Part shown: positions 43,880 through 55,999 of the stretch, piece after piece
How positions within the stretch are numbered: the first letter of the stretch is position 1
Layout of the letters: every line of letters begins with the position of its first letter
Assembly (NCBI GenBank): GCA_963678705.1
Contig: OY783210.1
Coordinates: forward strand, 15,687,331-15,751,330
Source: Panorpa germanica
Taxonomy: Eukaryota; Arthropoda; Insecta; Mecoptera; Panorpidae
Direction: 5' to 3'
Length of the DNA stretch: 64,000 bases
The notes under the pieces: model-generated
Seen by the model: only the letters and a program-made list of their open reading frames with translations
Database searches by the model: none
Told to the model about the DNA's origin: nothing
Translations under genes and position numbers: made by a program

Positions 43880-46800
43880 GATGTGGTAACACTTACCTTT
43901 TTCAATTTTTGTTTTACCCATCACTAAAAAAAGCAATGGTGCAAAAACGAATATATTGTTTCCTATAACTTGAATTAATTGCGTAATTCACCACCTTATG
44001 TACTTTTATAATCTCCTTCTTTAAGTAACTAACGTTTTAAATAAACTTGTATTGTTTACGTAAGTCTTACTTGAGCTTTGAACACAATATCTAGCTCTAG
44101 CGGAACAAAATTCAATTAAACAACAAACTTCAACAACGACAGCTTAAAACAAATTTTCACGACACAAATTTTATTACATGTACACACTAAAGATTAAACC
44201 ATGCTCGGTACTTGGTACTCACTCCTCTCTCCTCCTCGCTCCTCGTACACAACTAAAAGCAACTTTTAAAATATTATAAAAGATACACAAAACATCTCCA
44301 AGAGTAAATTTTCCACTTCCCTAAGCATAATATTTCGTAGAAAATTCTTGCAATTCAAAGCTTTATCCTATTTTTACAAAAAATACATAGAAAAAGCTAA
44401 ACTATAAAAATAATAAGAGGGAATAAAAGTTTTTAATGTTGCTTGCAGTTGCAGTAAAAGAAGGGATGCAAATGCATCTAGCGTCGTAAATTTCTTAATT
44501 AACCTATATATCATGTTGCTCAGTTTTAAATTGAGTTATATAAGAAGAAGAATTTAAATTGTATAAGATGGTTCATTTTGATAATGAAGTACGAAATAAA
44601 TACGAGTATAACATTAAACAAGAAATGAAATACGGAGTTTTATTCCTAGTGTGGATGTTGTTGTTAAGTCAAAGAAGTTTCCCAATTAGGATGGTTGAAG
44701 ATGCGGTCCTCTGAACTTTGAAAATCGGATGACAAAAATTCAAATATATATTTTACAATATAGTTGAACGGTAGATGAAGAGGGAAAGTAAGAAAAAGAT
44801 AAGCAAAGAGGAAAAGTAGTATGAAAGAAAAGAAAGGAAAGAGAAGAATCGGAAGTCAACCGATAGAATGGAGAAGAAAGAAGAGAGATAGCAACTTGAA
44901 TGGATTAACAATTAGATTATTTTCCTAGGAAGATTACAATAGGAATGAGAGTAGAACGCCATTAAAATATTAGCCTAAATTAATTTAAATAATTACTTCA
45001 CAACCAGCACTGACCTCATATTATATTCTACCATATTCTCTAAATAATTGCTAAAGTGGACTAAGAGGACACAGAAAGACAACAGAGGAGGATCTATTTC
45101 TTTTAGCACAAAATGCTCTTTCTAATATAATGCTTAAGGAGCAGTTGATTATCTACATATATAATACTTATCATGTATAAATATGACCTACATATATGAG
45201 GCAACGACGCCCCAAAAATTGCCTTAGGTGATAGAACGCAACATCGGTAATACCGACGATAAATAAATTAAATTAAAAAGTAATAATAAACGTCTGCGAA
45301 TAGGTTTTTCTCCATTCTAAAGTCCCAATTTAGAAACAAATCTTTAATCTTTTTTTCTTAATAGAAGATAAATGCTTCCCGTAGAAACTTATAGTAACAC
45401 CTAATCCTTAGTAACCATAGTAAATGTAAAGTGGCTCTCTTAGTTGAGTATCCAGACACCATTGCTTTAATTTATAGTTCTAGTTTATTATATACTATAT
45501 CTATGTACTATATGTATTTCAATTTGTCAGAGGCTTTAAAACATTGTCATTAACATAAAAATACAACGGTCGTTAAATTAAAGCAGAGTTCTTCGAAATG
45601 ATTGAAAGTCTGTAAAGCAGCACTAACCAAACTTACAATTACCAAGTTGTAAAAGAAGATGGTTTTGATTGTGCTCCAGCATCCAGGAATCCATCTAGAA
45701 TGGGACTCATTTTCTGGTGTTGTTAATTTAATATTAGAGGTAAAATGCATTGCCTAAATATCTTCAGACCTGGATCACAATAACAATTTGAATTGACAAC
45801 TGATAAAAATCAGAGGTTGTCTAAATGGTTTGTGATCCTTGATCAATTTTCTATAAAACTGTATTACATATTGATAAAATCATTATTGACAAAACCTTTT
45901 AATCATTAAAGGGATTAAAAGTTATAAAAATACGTTTCTCGTGACGTCACGTCCGAATCCTACCACCTTTCTTTCTATAAATGCAATAGAGTGAAAAAGA
46001 GATGCATAAAGGTGTCAGTAATCCGTCAATACTACTTAGGGATCATCTACAAATTATATCACACAAATGTTATAATTTTTTAACCACCCCTCCCCGTCCC
46101 AATTGTCCCCACTGTTGTTACATCACTCATTTAAAAAGAAATAAGAAATAAATTAAAAAGAAATAAGTTCCTTTGCTTTTTGGTTTTAATATATTCTTTT
46201 AAGTTTAATTTTAGATTAGATGTGACATCACAAATCCAATGACTACTCTTCCCCTCCCTTTCCCCCTCCCCCTGCTCTGTGTGTGACGTAATTAACGGAT
46301 TGCCCATTATAGCTGGCTCATACAATACATAACGTTTTAATATTATAAATGTTGTGAACAAAGAAAAATAAAGTCGATTGCTGATTGGTCTTCCATTGTC
46401 TTGTGACGTCAAAAGACGGTTAAAAATTAAGGAGCAATAATTAATAGCTATATCTTTCTAACATAAGCTAAATCACCCCTAACAAATGAGTTCACAAACT
46501 CTTTTTCTAAAATTATTTAATAATTATTATTATTTAATTAAATAAACAAATAATTGAACCATTTGTAATATGTTCAGACCTGAAATACAAAATTTTAGCA
46601 ATTATAAAATATAATTTCTATGTAAGCTACTACTTATTTTATGTTAAATCAAAATTTTAACTGTTCGGCACCCTGTACCAATTAATCTAAAAGCAATTAA
46701 ATACAATAAAACAAATAATCGATCGATGTTATGTATATATATTAGATGTTATATATATACAACATATTTCCAATTTCTATGCTATATTTTCCATTCGTTA

Positions 46801-47520
46801 CCATTCATTTTCCCATCCGGTGCATTTTTGTCACCGACGGCGTTCGGTATTTTAATTACAACAAGATACTTTGTTTAGATAACAGCTACATTACTGAAAT
46901 GTTTTTTCTTCAACGGTTTTTTTAAATATGTGTACGCACTATACATGTATTAGACATCCGTATAATTTGGTGGACGTACGTAATAATTTAACCCATTTAA
47001 AAAATGTAAACTAATAATAAACTCATGGATGGAATGAATCATGGATCTATTTTTAAGTGGATAACTGAACTAACACAGGAATCGGTTATACTCGTACTTG
47101 TAGTAGTATGGTTCCCACGCAATTTTATAAATATTTTGTTTGGGAAAGAAATTATCGAGTTAATATGAAAATGATTAAATTATTAATGATGAAATTAAAA
47201 AGAATGGTTAGGAGACGTAGTAATAATTAAAGTAGAGATGATAAAATTGTTATTTGTAAATATTAAAACGGAGATGAAGACTTTAACAATAAAACTATAG
47301 CAAGAGTTGAACTTGATATATACAAATGTGGCTGACAGAATGAAATTTCTAAGCTGCTTTCGTCAGTTTTTGGAATACAGGATTCAGACTTACAAAAGAG
47401 AGCAAAACTCAAAAATTGTTGCATATTTTATCTAGTTTTATTTGAAATTTTTTTAAGATAATTGTAAACTAGTTGTATTTAATGCAGGATTTTAATAAAA
47501 CTTTGTTTAATTATTTTTTA
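43880..47520. other. AT-rich non-coding DNA
   Basis: Apart from the inverted-repeat element at 46038-46309 I see no gene. 44765-44890 is strongly purine-rich on the + strand. 45830-45960 has faint similarity to Family A interior (ACTGTATTACATATTGATAA, ATTAAAGGGATTAAA) and may be a decayed sixth copy. Confidence 0.45.
46038..46309. mobile_element. Inverted-repeat element, ~270 bp
   Basis: GGGATCATCTACAAATTATA at the left corresponds to the inverse of GTGTGACGTAATTAACGGAT + TGCCC at the right. Pyrimidine-rich CCACCCCTCCCCGTCCC and CCCCTCCCTTTCCCCCTCCC lie just inside. Repeats of this general form are common in insect genomes (recalled). Confidence 0.5.
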
Positions 47521-47522
47521 AT

Positions 47523-48147
47523 TGGCTTGTGTCCTCATTTTTTAGTGGTAGATTTTTCAATTGTTGATTGAAATTGATGTTAATACATGTGTATTGACGT
47601 GTCTATTTCATTAAATATCTAAATATTGACGGAGATATAGCAATTAAAAGTTTGAATTCTAGTTTTAGCGCTAGAAATGGTCGGCCATATTTTTATGACG
47701 TGAAATGCTTTTTAAAGTCAGTTATTTGTTGAGTAGGTCAGTACTATGGTAATGTTCTGTAGCTGTTGGTAGTCAAATAATAAAGTCAAGTCAAAGAATA
47801 ATAGGTTTTTTATTTTATTTAAGCCTGCAAAGACAGACATAATATTGAAATTTTATTGTTCCTTGAAATAGTTGTAAATAATATTTGATATTTTGATATA
47901 TAAATACATATTGCAGAGATTTATGAGCTGTAAGGTTGGCAGCGATTGTGATGTCACATGTATTTGGAATGTGTACAACGATGAATCCCTTTAATAATTA
48001 AAGAGACAAAATGACTTTTTTAATTGTTAATATCTCTTAACATGTAAGGATTTATTAAAAAATAATTGAACATTTGAGTTTCTAGTAATTCACTCTATCA
48101 ATATATAATACACTTTTATAGAAATTAAGACATAGGACACAAGCCCA
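47523..48147 (+). mobile_element. Family A element, copy 3
   Basis: Both ends are present (TGGCTTGTGTCCTC and GGACACAAGCCCA), with a body very close to copy 1, including GCGCTAGAAATGGTCGGCC. At ~625 bp it matches copy 1 in length, which marks these two as the intact form of the family. Confidence 0.8.
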
Positions 48148-49519
48148 TTAAATACAAATCATATGAGTTTCATTATTTTAAAATTAACCACGCTGTTTTT
48201 ATAAAAAATGTAATCAAAATTTTGCCATTTTAACAGGGGCTCTTATGGAGAATGCAAATTCTCATGAAAATTATATTGATGTTAATAATTTATTATGAAA
48301 ATTTGATATGTTATAAAAATCATAGTCACAAAAGTAAAGATAATTATTGACCCTGTAGTTATCAAGATATTATGAGTATTATTTAAAATGTGATTTTTCT
48401 TAATGTAATTAAATGTGTGATTAACTCGAGGGCTTAATCGAAATGTAGTAGTAGTGTAATTAAACATGCTGCACTACAGAAAATGTGCACTTGTCAAGAA
48501 CATATCTGTATTACTATGGATATGTTTGTTCAAATACGTTTTGATGCTATTTGGTTGTGTGTATGAGCAGTAAGATTGTACTTCCACTAAAGTTTTCAAC
48601 TGGGACTAACCGCTTCGGCTATCTTATGTTCCTCGTCAGATAGGTACCAAGTCTATAAGAGTAAAGGATTAGTTAAAACTTTTATCTAAAAAAAATTTAT
48701 ATAAATTTGTTAAAATTAATTTAAAAGTACTTATTTTAAGTGAGCTTTTTTATAGAGACTATGGCTAGATCTTATAAAATGTCATGCAACTTCTTCCAGT
48801 CGTTGCACACTTCCATGTGTTTTCGTTGTCATTTCGTTGTGACACTATGTGAACCACATCTTGTCTTAAACGGTGTGGGTGCGAATGCCCTTTTTGTATA
48901 AGTAAAAAAAAATACCCCAAATGTTCTAAAAATAATGTTCAAATCCACGATTGTAATGTAATGTTTCCCGCACAACGCAAGACGCTACGGTATAATTTCA
49001 TGTCGTCACGGGCTCTTCGCTAGTTGCTAGTCCTGTTGGCATGTCGGGATTATGTTCTAGCAAGAGATAAAGTGAACAGGGGCGCTACTGTCACAAAACT
49101 AGAAAAAACATTTATTTAAAAATAGATCACAATTATAGATGTTTCGAAAATAAAATCATATTTACTTAAATGCTTATCTCCTTTGCTTACTTATTTAATA
49201 AACTTTATAAATCTCAACTTTATAATTCATTTTATTGTAATATATATATAAGTGTGAAAATATATATATATATAATATTCATCATAGTGTATCGTAGACT
49301 TCTTTTAGAATAACTATCGATCTCTCTTAAATTGAATTATAGTAACCGTTGAATTGAATTTGTATTATATAAATATGTTATATATGTAAGGAAATGAGAG
49401 AAGAACTTAAGTAAATATATCTGCGATCTCTCTTAAATGGATTTATAATTTTTAATTCACCATTTTTTCAAATGTTATGTCATCCTATTTTTCTGTGAAC
49501 CTGTGGACACTTATCTTAA

Positions 49520-49965
49520 TGAGGTTATATCCTATGTCTTAATTTATATAAGACTGTATTACATATTGATAAAGTTGGTTACCAGAACCTCAAATGTACA
49601 AATAATTTTTAATTACTCCTTATACTTTAGGAGATATTAACAATTAAAAAAGTCATGTTGTCTCTTCAATTATTAAAAGATTCAAAGGTTTAGACATGTT
49701 ACATCACGTCCCTTAAGTTGCTATCTCTTTTATACAACAGAACGTAAAAGGGATAGCATATTTAACACAGATTTCTTATCCATAGAAAAAATAACTGACC
49801 TACCCTTAATAGTACAGACAAGTTACATCATAAATATGGCCGACATTTGTAGCTGAAACTACAATTCGAATTTTTAATTGCTATATCTCCGTCAAAATTT
49901 AGATATTTATTAAAATAAAAACGCCAATTGAAAAATCGACCACTAAAAAATGAGTACACAATCCC
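49520..49965 (-). mobile_element. Family A element, copy 4, internally shortened
   Basis: It starts GAGGTTATATCCTATGTC and ends CACTAAAAAATGAGTACACA. About 180 bp of the interior is missing relative to copies 1 and 3, and both ends are diverged. Confidence 0.7.
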
Positions 49966-50289
49966 ATTCTCTGTTCACATTGAGACTGTTGCGATTCTTA
50001 GGGCTGGCATATATTTATTAGAAAAAAGACAAGATTAGAAAAAATACCAACAGTAATATCATATTTGCACAGCATTAGTTTCGATTAAAAGTCAATACAT
50101 AGTAATTTCAAAAGCCAATTAACTCGTACTTTATAAACTGAGCAAATGTTTAATTTAATGGCTCATTCACTAATTGCTTCTATTCTTATCGTCTTAATCT
50201 ATTCTTAAGTTCTGTTTTGGAATGCAGCCAACGTACAGGTCATACGCACATTTATTCCAGTTCTAACGTTGGGTGCTGCTGCGCGTATC

Positions 50290-50384
<95 letters not shown>

Positions 50385-50388
50385 ACAT
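50290..50388. repeat. (TA)n microsatellite, ~45 units
   Basis: Nearly uninterrupted TA from 50300 to 50380 with ATACAT edges. Several ORFs on both strands over this stretch are Ile-Tyr artefacts. Confidence 0.95.
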
Positions 50389-51325
50389 ATCCTCCAAAAT
50401 AAAATTTTTTACCGGGCCCCCGAATTTCTTCAACCCCCACTTTTTCAATTTTTGAATTTCTAATTTCTGAGAAAGGTCAGCATTGAATACCTTAATACAC
50501 ATGCAAAATTTCAACTTTCTATCTTTTACGAATTAAAAGTAATACGGCAAAAAGGGCCCACTTTTTTTTCCAGTTTTTCCAAAATTACGGGTTTCCAGGA
50601 AATTCAGGAAAGAAACCGGGGATGCCAAAAGTCTTGAATTTTTTTCTCTACAAAATAGGCAATTTTCAAAAACATTGACGCAGCCGTTTTCGCGCTGCCA
50701 TATAAAATTCACTACCATATATATATATATTTATAGGCAAGAGACCAATGACGTTTTTGTGGCCTCTCAAAATCAAAAACTCAATTTTATTCTGTCACAT
50801 TTTTGTGTATTACTTAATTTTTTTTAATCTAACATCAAAATAGAGCACAGCCGCAATTTATTGAATTATAAGGACCCTAAGACCATGGCTAGGGCGATAG
50901 CCCTTCCTGAATCCTTTTTATGTAAAGTTTATTTGATTTTTTATGTATGAATGGTAGAATATACAGAAATATGTAGGGGCCGTCGATCATGGTATATGCG
51001 CACATACATTTATTTCCCCAGTGCTTTATTTTTGATTTTCTCTTCTCGTTTTTCGATAGCACGCAAACCATTTTTCTTTGATGTTTTTGAATATATTCAT
51101 ATTGAATTTGAATTTTACGATACGGATATTCTCATATCTACTCTTCAACCTATATCATCCTTCATCTATCACGTTGTCAACGAATATGACCCTTATTTGT
51201 ACTTGTCATAAGTAATATAGTAACATTAATATCTTGTAATACTACAATAGTTCATAGTTTAATTGTTTAATTTAACCAGGTACGAAATTGAATTATTATT
51301 TAGATTTATTATTGGGATAAAACTG

Positions 51326-51535
51326 AAGGCACTATTGACAAATCCATATGATATTTAGATAGTACCAACCTTCAAACGATATGTGCTAAAATTTTATGAC
51401 ATTCCGACCATTAGTTTACAAATTGTAGTGGTTTTAGTAAATCAACTTTCGTGCATTGATAAAGCATTACTTTTTAATTGGAAAAATACCATTCAAGCAA
51501 AGCAATGGTTTGTCAAGTGTTATTCGGACTATAAT
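51326..51535 (+). mobile_element. Group 3 mariner 5'-end fragment with transposase start
   Basis: GATAGTACCAACCTTCAAAC is shared with the left arm at 22643. The frame then encodes LLFNWKNTIQAKQWFVKCYS, corresponding to KNTVQVKHWLEKCYGDS of the 36795-37484 transposase. It breaks after CYSD. No catalytic part remains. Confidence 0.65.
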
Positions 51536-52118
51536 ATCATCCTAGATTTCTCGTATATAAATCCAGTCCTGAAATTGATCTGACATAAAATGAAAGTATT
51601 AAAAAAAACTGACGCCACATCCGTTTTAAAAAGGGGCGCAAAGTATCACGTGAAAATGTACTTAAAAGAGGAAGCACTAAAAATAAAATTTATTTCGTAT
51701 CATTAAAAGAAATACTTATACTCTAATGCCGCTTTCTTGGTGGTCAAGTCGAGATTGCTGTAGGCGGCACACGCTGCACGGTCCTGAGAATTACATCACA
51801 CCCTGGAGCTCGGGGCAGGGGGCGGTGATTTTTAGATAATTACTTAATCTTTGTTTCGAATGAATAATTATATTTAGTGTAATTACAGTTCTATGTAAAT
51901 AAATAGTTAAAAACGATTTGTTTTTAAATAATACATATATTATGTAATGTAAACAAAACAATTTAAAATTACCTATTTATGAAACTTCTATTGAAAATGC
52001 TTGGAGCGATAAGTAATGATTGTTGACCTTCGACCTGCTTTAAAACTTTGGATGTATTGGAACTATTACATATAAGTCGGATGATAAATATAAATTTTCT
52101 AGCATAAAGATTGCACAT

Positions 52119-52941
52119 ACGAGGTGTATTAAAATAAACGGAAATTTGTAATTTAAAAATCCCGCGCTAAATATTTTATAAATTTTTTTCCCCGTAAGTT
52201 GGTAGCACTGTATATAGCAAATACTATGCCAAGGATAAACAAGATCGGTCAACCGGCTTGTTTACAGCAGCTAGTTGTATCAGTCCACTTCAGTAGTCAT
52301 AGTAATGGGCTTGTGTACTATGTCTTAATTTCTATAAAAGTGTACTATATATTGATAAAATGGGTTACTAGAACCTCAAATGTTTAATTATTTTTTAATA
52401 ACTCTTTAATAACTTGTACAATATTTCAAATGCATGTGACCTCACAACCGCTAGTTGCTATCTTTTTTATACAACAGAGCGTAAAAGATACATATTCTTG
52501 ACAGAACTCTGACAAGTTTACAGGTTACCAACCTTACAGCTCATAAATCTCTGCTATATGTATTTATATATCAAAATATCAAATACTATTTACAGTTATT
52601 TCGAGAAACAATAAAATTTCAATATTATATCTCAACAATAACTGTACTGTTAGTACTCAACAAACAACTGACGTTAAAATGCATTTCACGTCATACAAAT
52701 GGCCTACTATTTCTAGCGCTAAAACTACAATTCAAATTTTAAATTGCTATATCTCCGTCAACATTTAGATATTTAATAAAAAAAAACGCTAATACACATT
52801 TATTGACATCAAGTTCAATCAACAGATGAAAAATTGACCACTAAAAAATGAGGACACAAACTCATTGAGTACAGTGCTACCAAGTTTCGGAAAAAAATAT
52901 TTCATAAAATATTTTGCGCGGGCTTTTTAACTTAATACAAA
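52119..52941. mobile_element. Inverted-repeat element split by Family A copy 5
   Basis: The left arm 52119-52215 contains ATCCCGCGCTAAATATTTTA and GTTGGTAGCACTGTA. The right arm 52866-52941 carries the inverse (ACAGTGCTACCAA, then TAAAATATTTTGCGCGGGC). The right arm lacks ~20 bp of the left. What remains of the interior is ~90 bp (52216-52305). It resembles the ends of Tc1/mariner-type MITEs (inference). Confidence 0.65.
52306..52864 (-). mobile_element. Family A element, copy 5, inserted in another element
   Basis: The ends are TGGGCTTGTGTAC and AGGACACAAACTCA. It lies between the two inverted ends of the element at 52119-52941, so it inserted later. Confidence 0.75.
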
Positions 52942-53565
52942 TGTAATCCATGTACTCCTTAGTGTTGATCTCTCAGTCTACCAGACAAACAATATTTGAA
53001 AGTGAAATCAAATATTTTCAACTTATTTTCTAATAACTCTTTCTTTTAAAGTTCGAATTGCCTTTGTATACCTTTTAATAATTCGTCGTAAAATTATAAT
53101 GCAATAAAGTTTTATTCAGTTAAACTTTAAGCAGTCTAAAGGACAAGCCGTTGCTGAAGTCGTAATCCCTGTATGCAATACATTTGAGCTCGGAAAACTC
53201 TGACAGAGTTCAAATGAGTTTCAGTACAACGATCTCAAGTACAGTCAAGTGCAAAAATATTGCTGTCTTAATTTGCTATTTAAGTGTTTCATAAATGTAC
53301 TAACATTTACCTTGTCGATTTAATTTTCTCTAATTTTATATATTCGGTTATTGAAAAATGCCATCATTATTGAAGCTAGTTCTTTCAAATTCACTTGGAC
53401 CACATTTTGTATCAACAACAACATCCAAGCCAATTTATTTATCTCGAAACCCGTGACACTTTCATAATATGACGTACTGCCTATGAGATTTTAAAAATCA
53501 TGGAATTTACCTTACATTCATGTAATATTTTATTTAAGGTGAAACATTACTTCATGGTAATATAG

Positions 53566-53833
53566 TTAGATATAGATGGCGACAGTGTACTAAAATCGAT
53601 TTACAAATTTGTAAGAATGGCAATATTCATTTTCAAAGCGTATTTTTGCGCTTCCAAAGTCATTAAAAGTCGGTGGAAGAAAGCTTAAAAAGTAGATACG
53701 TTATTAATCTAACGGTTTGCAGGTTTAGATTTGGATTCGCGTTTATAGTTACTTTCATAAAATGATTTATACATAAAAAAAACATAGTTTTTTTGATAGT
53801 AATTAACCTGTGTATAGTATCGCCATCTATATT
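53566..53833. mobile_element. Possible short inverted-repeat element
   Basis: AGATATAGATGGCGACAGTG and the inverse ATAGTATCGCCATCTATAT bound ~268 bp. Only ~20 bp pair convincingly. The ATAGATGGCG core also occurs in the group 3 mariner ends, so this may be a mariner derivative. Confidence 0.35.
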
Positions 53834-55204
53834 TCGCGAATCAAAATTAGCCAAGTATCGTTTCATTTTAAGCAAAGTATAGTATTAAGCCCACTGTTTA
53901 TAGGTTTAATTTATAGTTTTAACCTTAAATTTAATTTTAAACTTCTGAAATCATGCGTCAGTAATATACATAATTTTTTTAATAATTACTATCTTTATTA
54001 AATATAAATTATTGTATTTAATATAATTAATTTTATTTCTTTATATTTCTCATGCTGAAATTTTCATTTTATGTTAAAACCTTAAATTAACACTAAAACT
54101 CAGTGAGTGGGAATGAAGCTTAATTTAATCTAAAAAGATCTTACTTTATAGGTATTCTAAAAACTTTTGACTTCTTAAAATTTTATAATCCTTCAAAAAG
54201 TGTGGATTTATTTACTGCTGCTCAAGTCGTGTCACGTAGCTCAATGAGCATTTGTCACAAAATCACAAAACGTAAACAATTTTACGTAATAGATAACTTT
54301 TTCATTGATTGATATACTTAACACGTTAAAATAATATTATAAAAATTAAAAAGCAAATTATTTTCATCAGAATACAATTTATGAACATTTCAGAGAACAT
54401 ATATTTAAATAGAAAATTTACGCAAGTTTTAGCAGTGAGTGTAGCAGCACCCTATGCTCATGAGACAAACATAAATTAACAGCTTTTCGGAGACGAAATG
54501 TTATGTTTTATTTAAATTTAAACTTAAAACTTAGTTGAATGTCGGCCGCCGCGCGGCGAGGTTGCTCAAATCTAAAACTCTAAAAACACAACACTAGACT
54601 CAACTAAAAGTGGCAAACATCCAAAAAATAATCTAAAATTCCATCTTCTGTGGGTATTGTTAGAATGAACTTCAAAAATACAACACGGTAATAATAGTGA
54701 AAGTGAAATCACATCATCAAAGTGTTAATAAACCTTAATTAAAATTATATAACCTCAAAATGTAACCTACAAGTTTTTATATAAAATATTTATTCAGCGC
54801 CGGCGCGAAATTTAAAAAGTTTTAAATAAAAAAACGACCGATGTTTCGATACATCGATGACTAATATAATATAAAAGTTAATCGAAATATTTATTTATTT
54901 ATCTATTTATTATAAACATATAAAAAAAATATTCTAATATATATACTCTAAATTATTTTATTTATTGCAAATATTTATATCAAATTAATATATTTATATA
55001 TAATCGAACGTATTTATCGAATATAAACGAAAATTATTTATTTAAAAAATCGTAAGACATTTAATGTTTTATTAGTGAAATTAATGCAATTTATTGTTGG
55101 ACTAAATAAAATTATTGTGCCTGTAAATTCGCAAGACGGAGATAAATTATTTATGATTTAAGGTATGATTTCTATTATTTATAATTTCTTTAAATGTAAA
55201 TGCA

Positions 55205-55682
55205 TAATAAACGAAGTCGCTGAAGTTAGCAAAAAGTTACAGCGAATACTTCGAAAATGAGCAGTACTAGTGGGGTCCAACTGACATTCGCGCAAAAGAC
55301 TATATACTTGTTGGATTTAATATTTGCAAGTGTCTTATGTTTTCTATTTAAATAAATAGTTAACAATGCGTACGCAAAAAATAAAAAAAACATAATTATT
55401 AATAATAATATGGTATAAATACCATATATTTGAATCAGACAAAAGGGTTTAAAGCACACATGGCAAATGTTCATTTTCTCCGTAAATGAAAACGGTTTAA
55501 ATTTTGCAGGGAGCTTAGTAACATTATAACTAATTAAATAAATACAATTAATAAATATTGCAAATATTAAATCCAACAAGTATATAGTCTTTTGCGCGAA
55601 TGTCAGTTGGACACCACTAGTACTGCTCATTTTCGAAGTATTCGCTGTAACTTTTCGCTAACTTCAGCGACGTTAATAAACG
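55205..55682. mobile_element. Long inverted-repeat element with 9-bp target-site-like duplication
   Basis: Arms 55214-55328 and 55556-55673 are inverted copies of ~113 bp differing at about two bases plus one indel. The loop is ~227 bp. The element is flanked by identical TAATAAACG at 55205-55213 and 55674-55682. A 9-bp duplication with long TIRs is the pattern of Mutator-like or foldback elements (established for those groups); assignment here is inference. The near identity of the arms suggests a recent insertion or arm homogenisation. Confidence 0.6.
55226..55630 (-). CDS. Unrecognised 134-aa membrane-protein-like ORF inside an inverted-repeat element
   Basis: The ORF starts at an ATG in the right arm of a ~113-bp inverted repeat (MSSTSGVQLTFAQKTIYLL) and crosses the loop. 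The loop encodes a cysteine pair region (NICHVCFKPFC) and a strong hydrophobic span (IYTILLLIIMFFLFFAYALL). The ORF then ends inside the left arm, read antisense. The left arm carries the same ATG and first 22 codons on the + strand, but stops soon after in the loop. The C-terminal ~35 residues are therefore an antisense by-product of the arm. This may be captured host coding sequence or a chance ORF; no homologue is recognised. Confidence 0.3.
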   Translation of the reverse strand: MSSTSGVQLTFAQKTIYLLDLIFAIFINCIYLISYNVTKLPAKFKPFSFTEKMNICHVCFKPFCLIQIYGIYTILLLIIMFFLFFAYALLTIYLNRKHKTLANIKSNKYIVFCANVSWTPLVLLIFEVFAVTFC

Positions 55683-55999
55683 GTACGTTTAATCAATTTA
55701 CCTCTAAATATATTCACTACATATATGTTACGTAAATGTAACATTCCTTTTTACTGATTCAACTATAACCAGCATTCGTTTTACTAATAAGTTGTAAATA
55801 TAACAAATTTTACTTTCATAAAAAAAGGTTTATAAAAATTAATTTTAAATTTGGATACCCCGTATTTACGTGTTGGGCTACATTACTCAAAATTGAGTAA
55901 TGATGAAAATCTTTGGGGGTAATGAACTTTTAATAAAATGGATTAGGATATTTGGTTAAGATTCTTGATAAATGTGTCTGTCTATTACTTTTATTTTAT

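Noticed and set aside
45940-45960. CRE-like palindrome CGTGACGTCACG
   Set aside because: A lone 8-bp core in a repeat-derived region with no nearby gene start; it may be part of a decayed element that reads ATGTCACA/GACGTCAC in other copies.
50217-50514. Several ORFs rich in Ile-Tyr on both strands
   Set aside because: They are translations of the (TA)n microsatellite; the same applies to 645-941 and 1225-1503.
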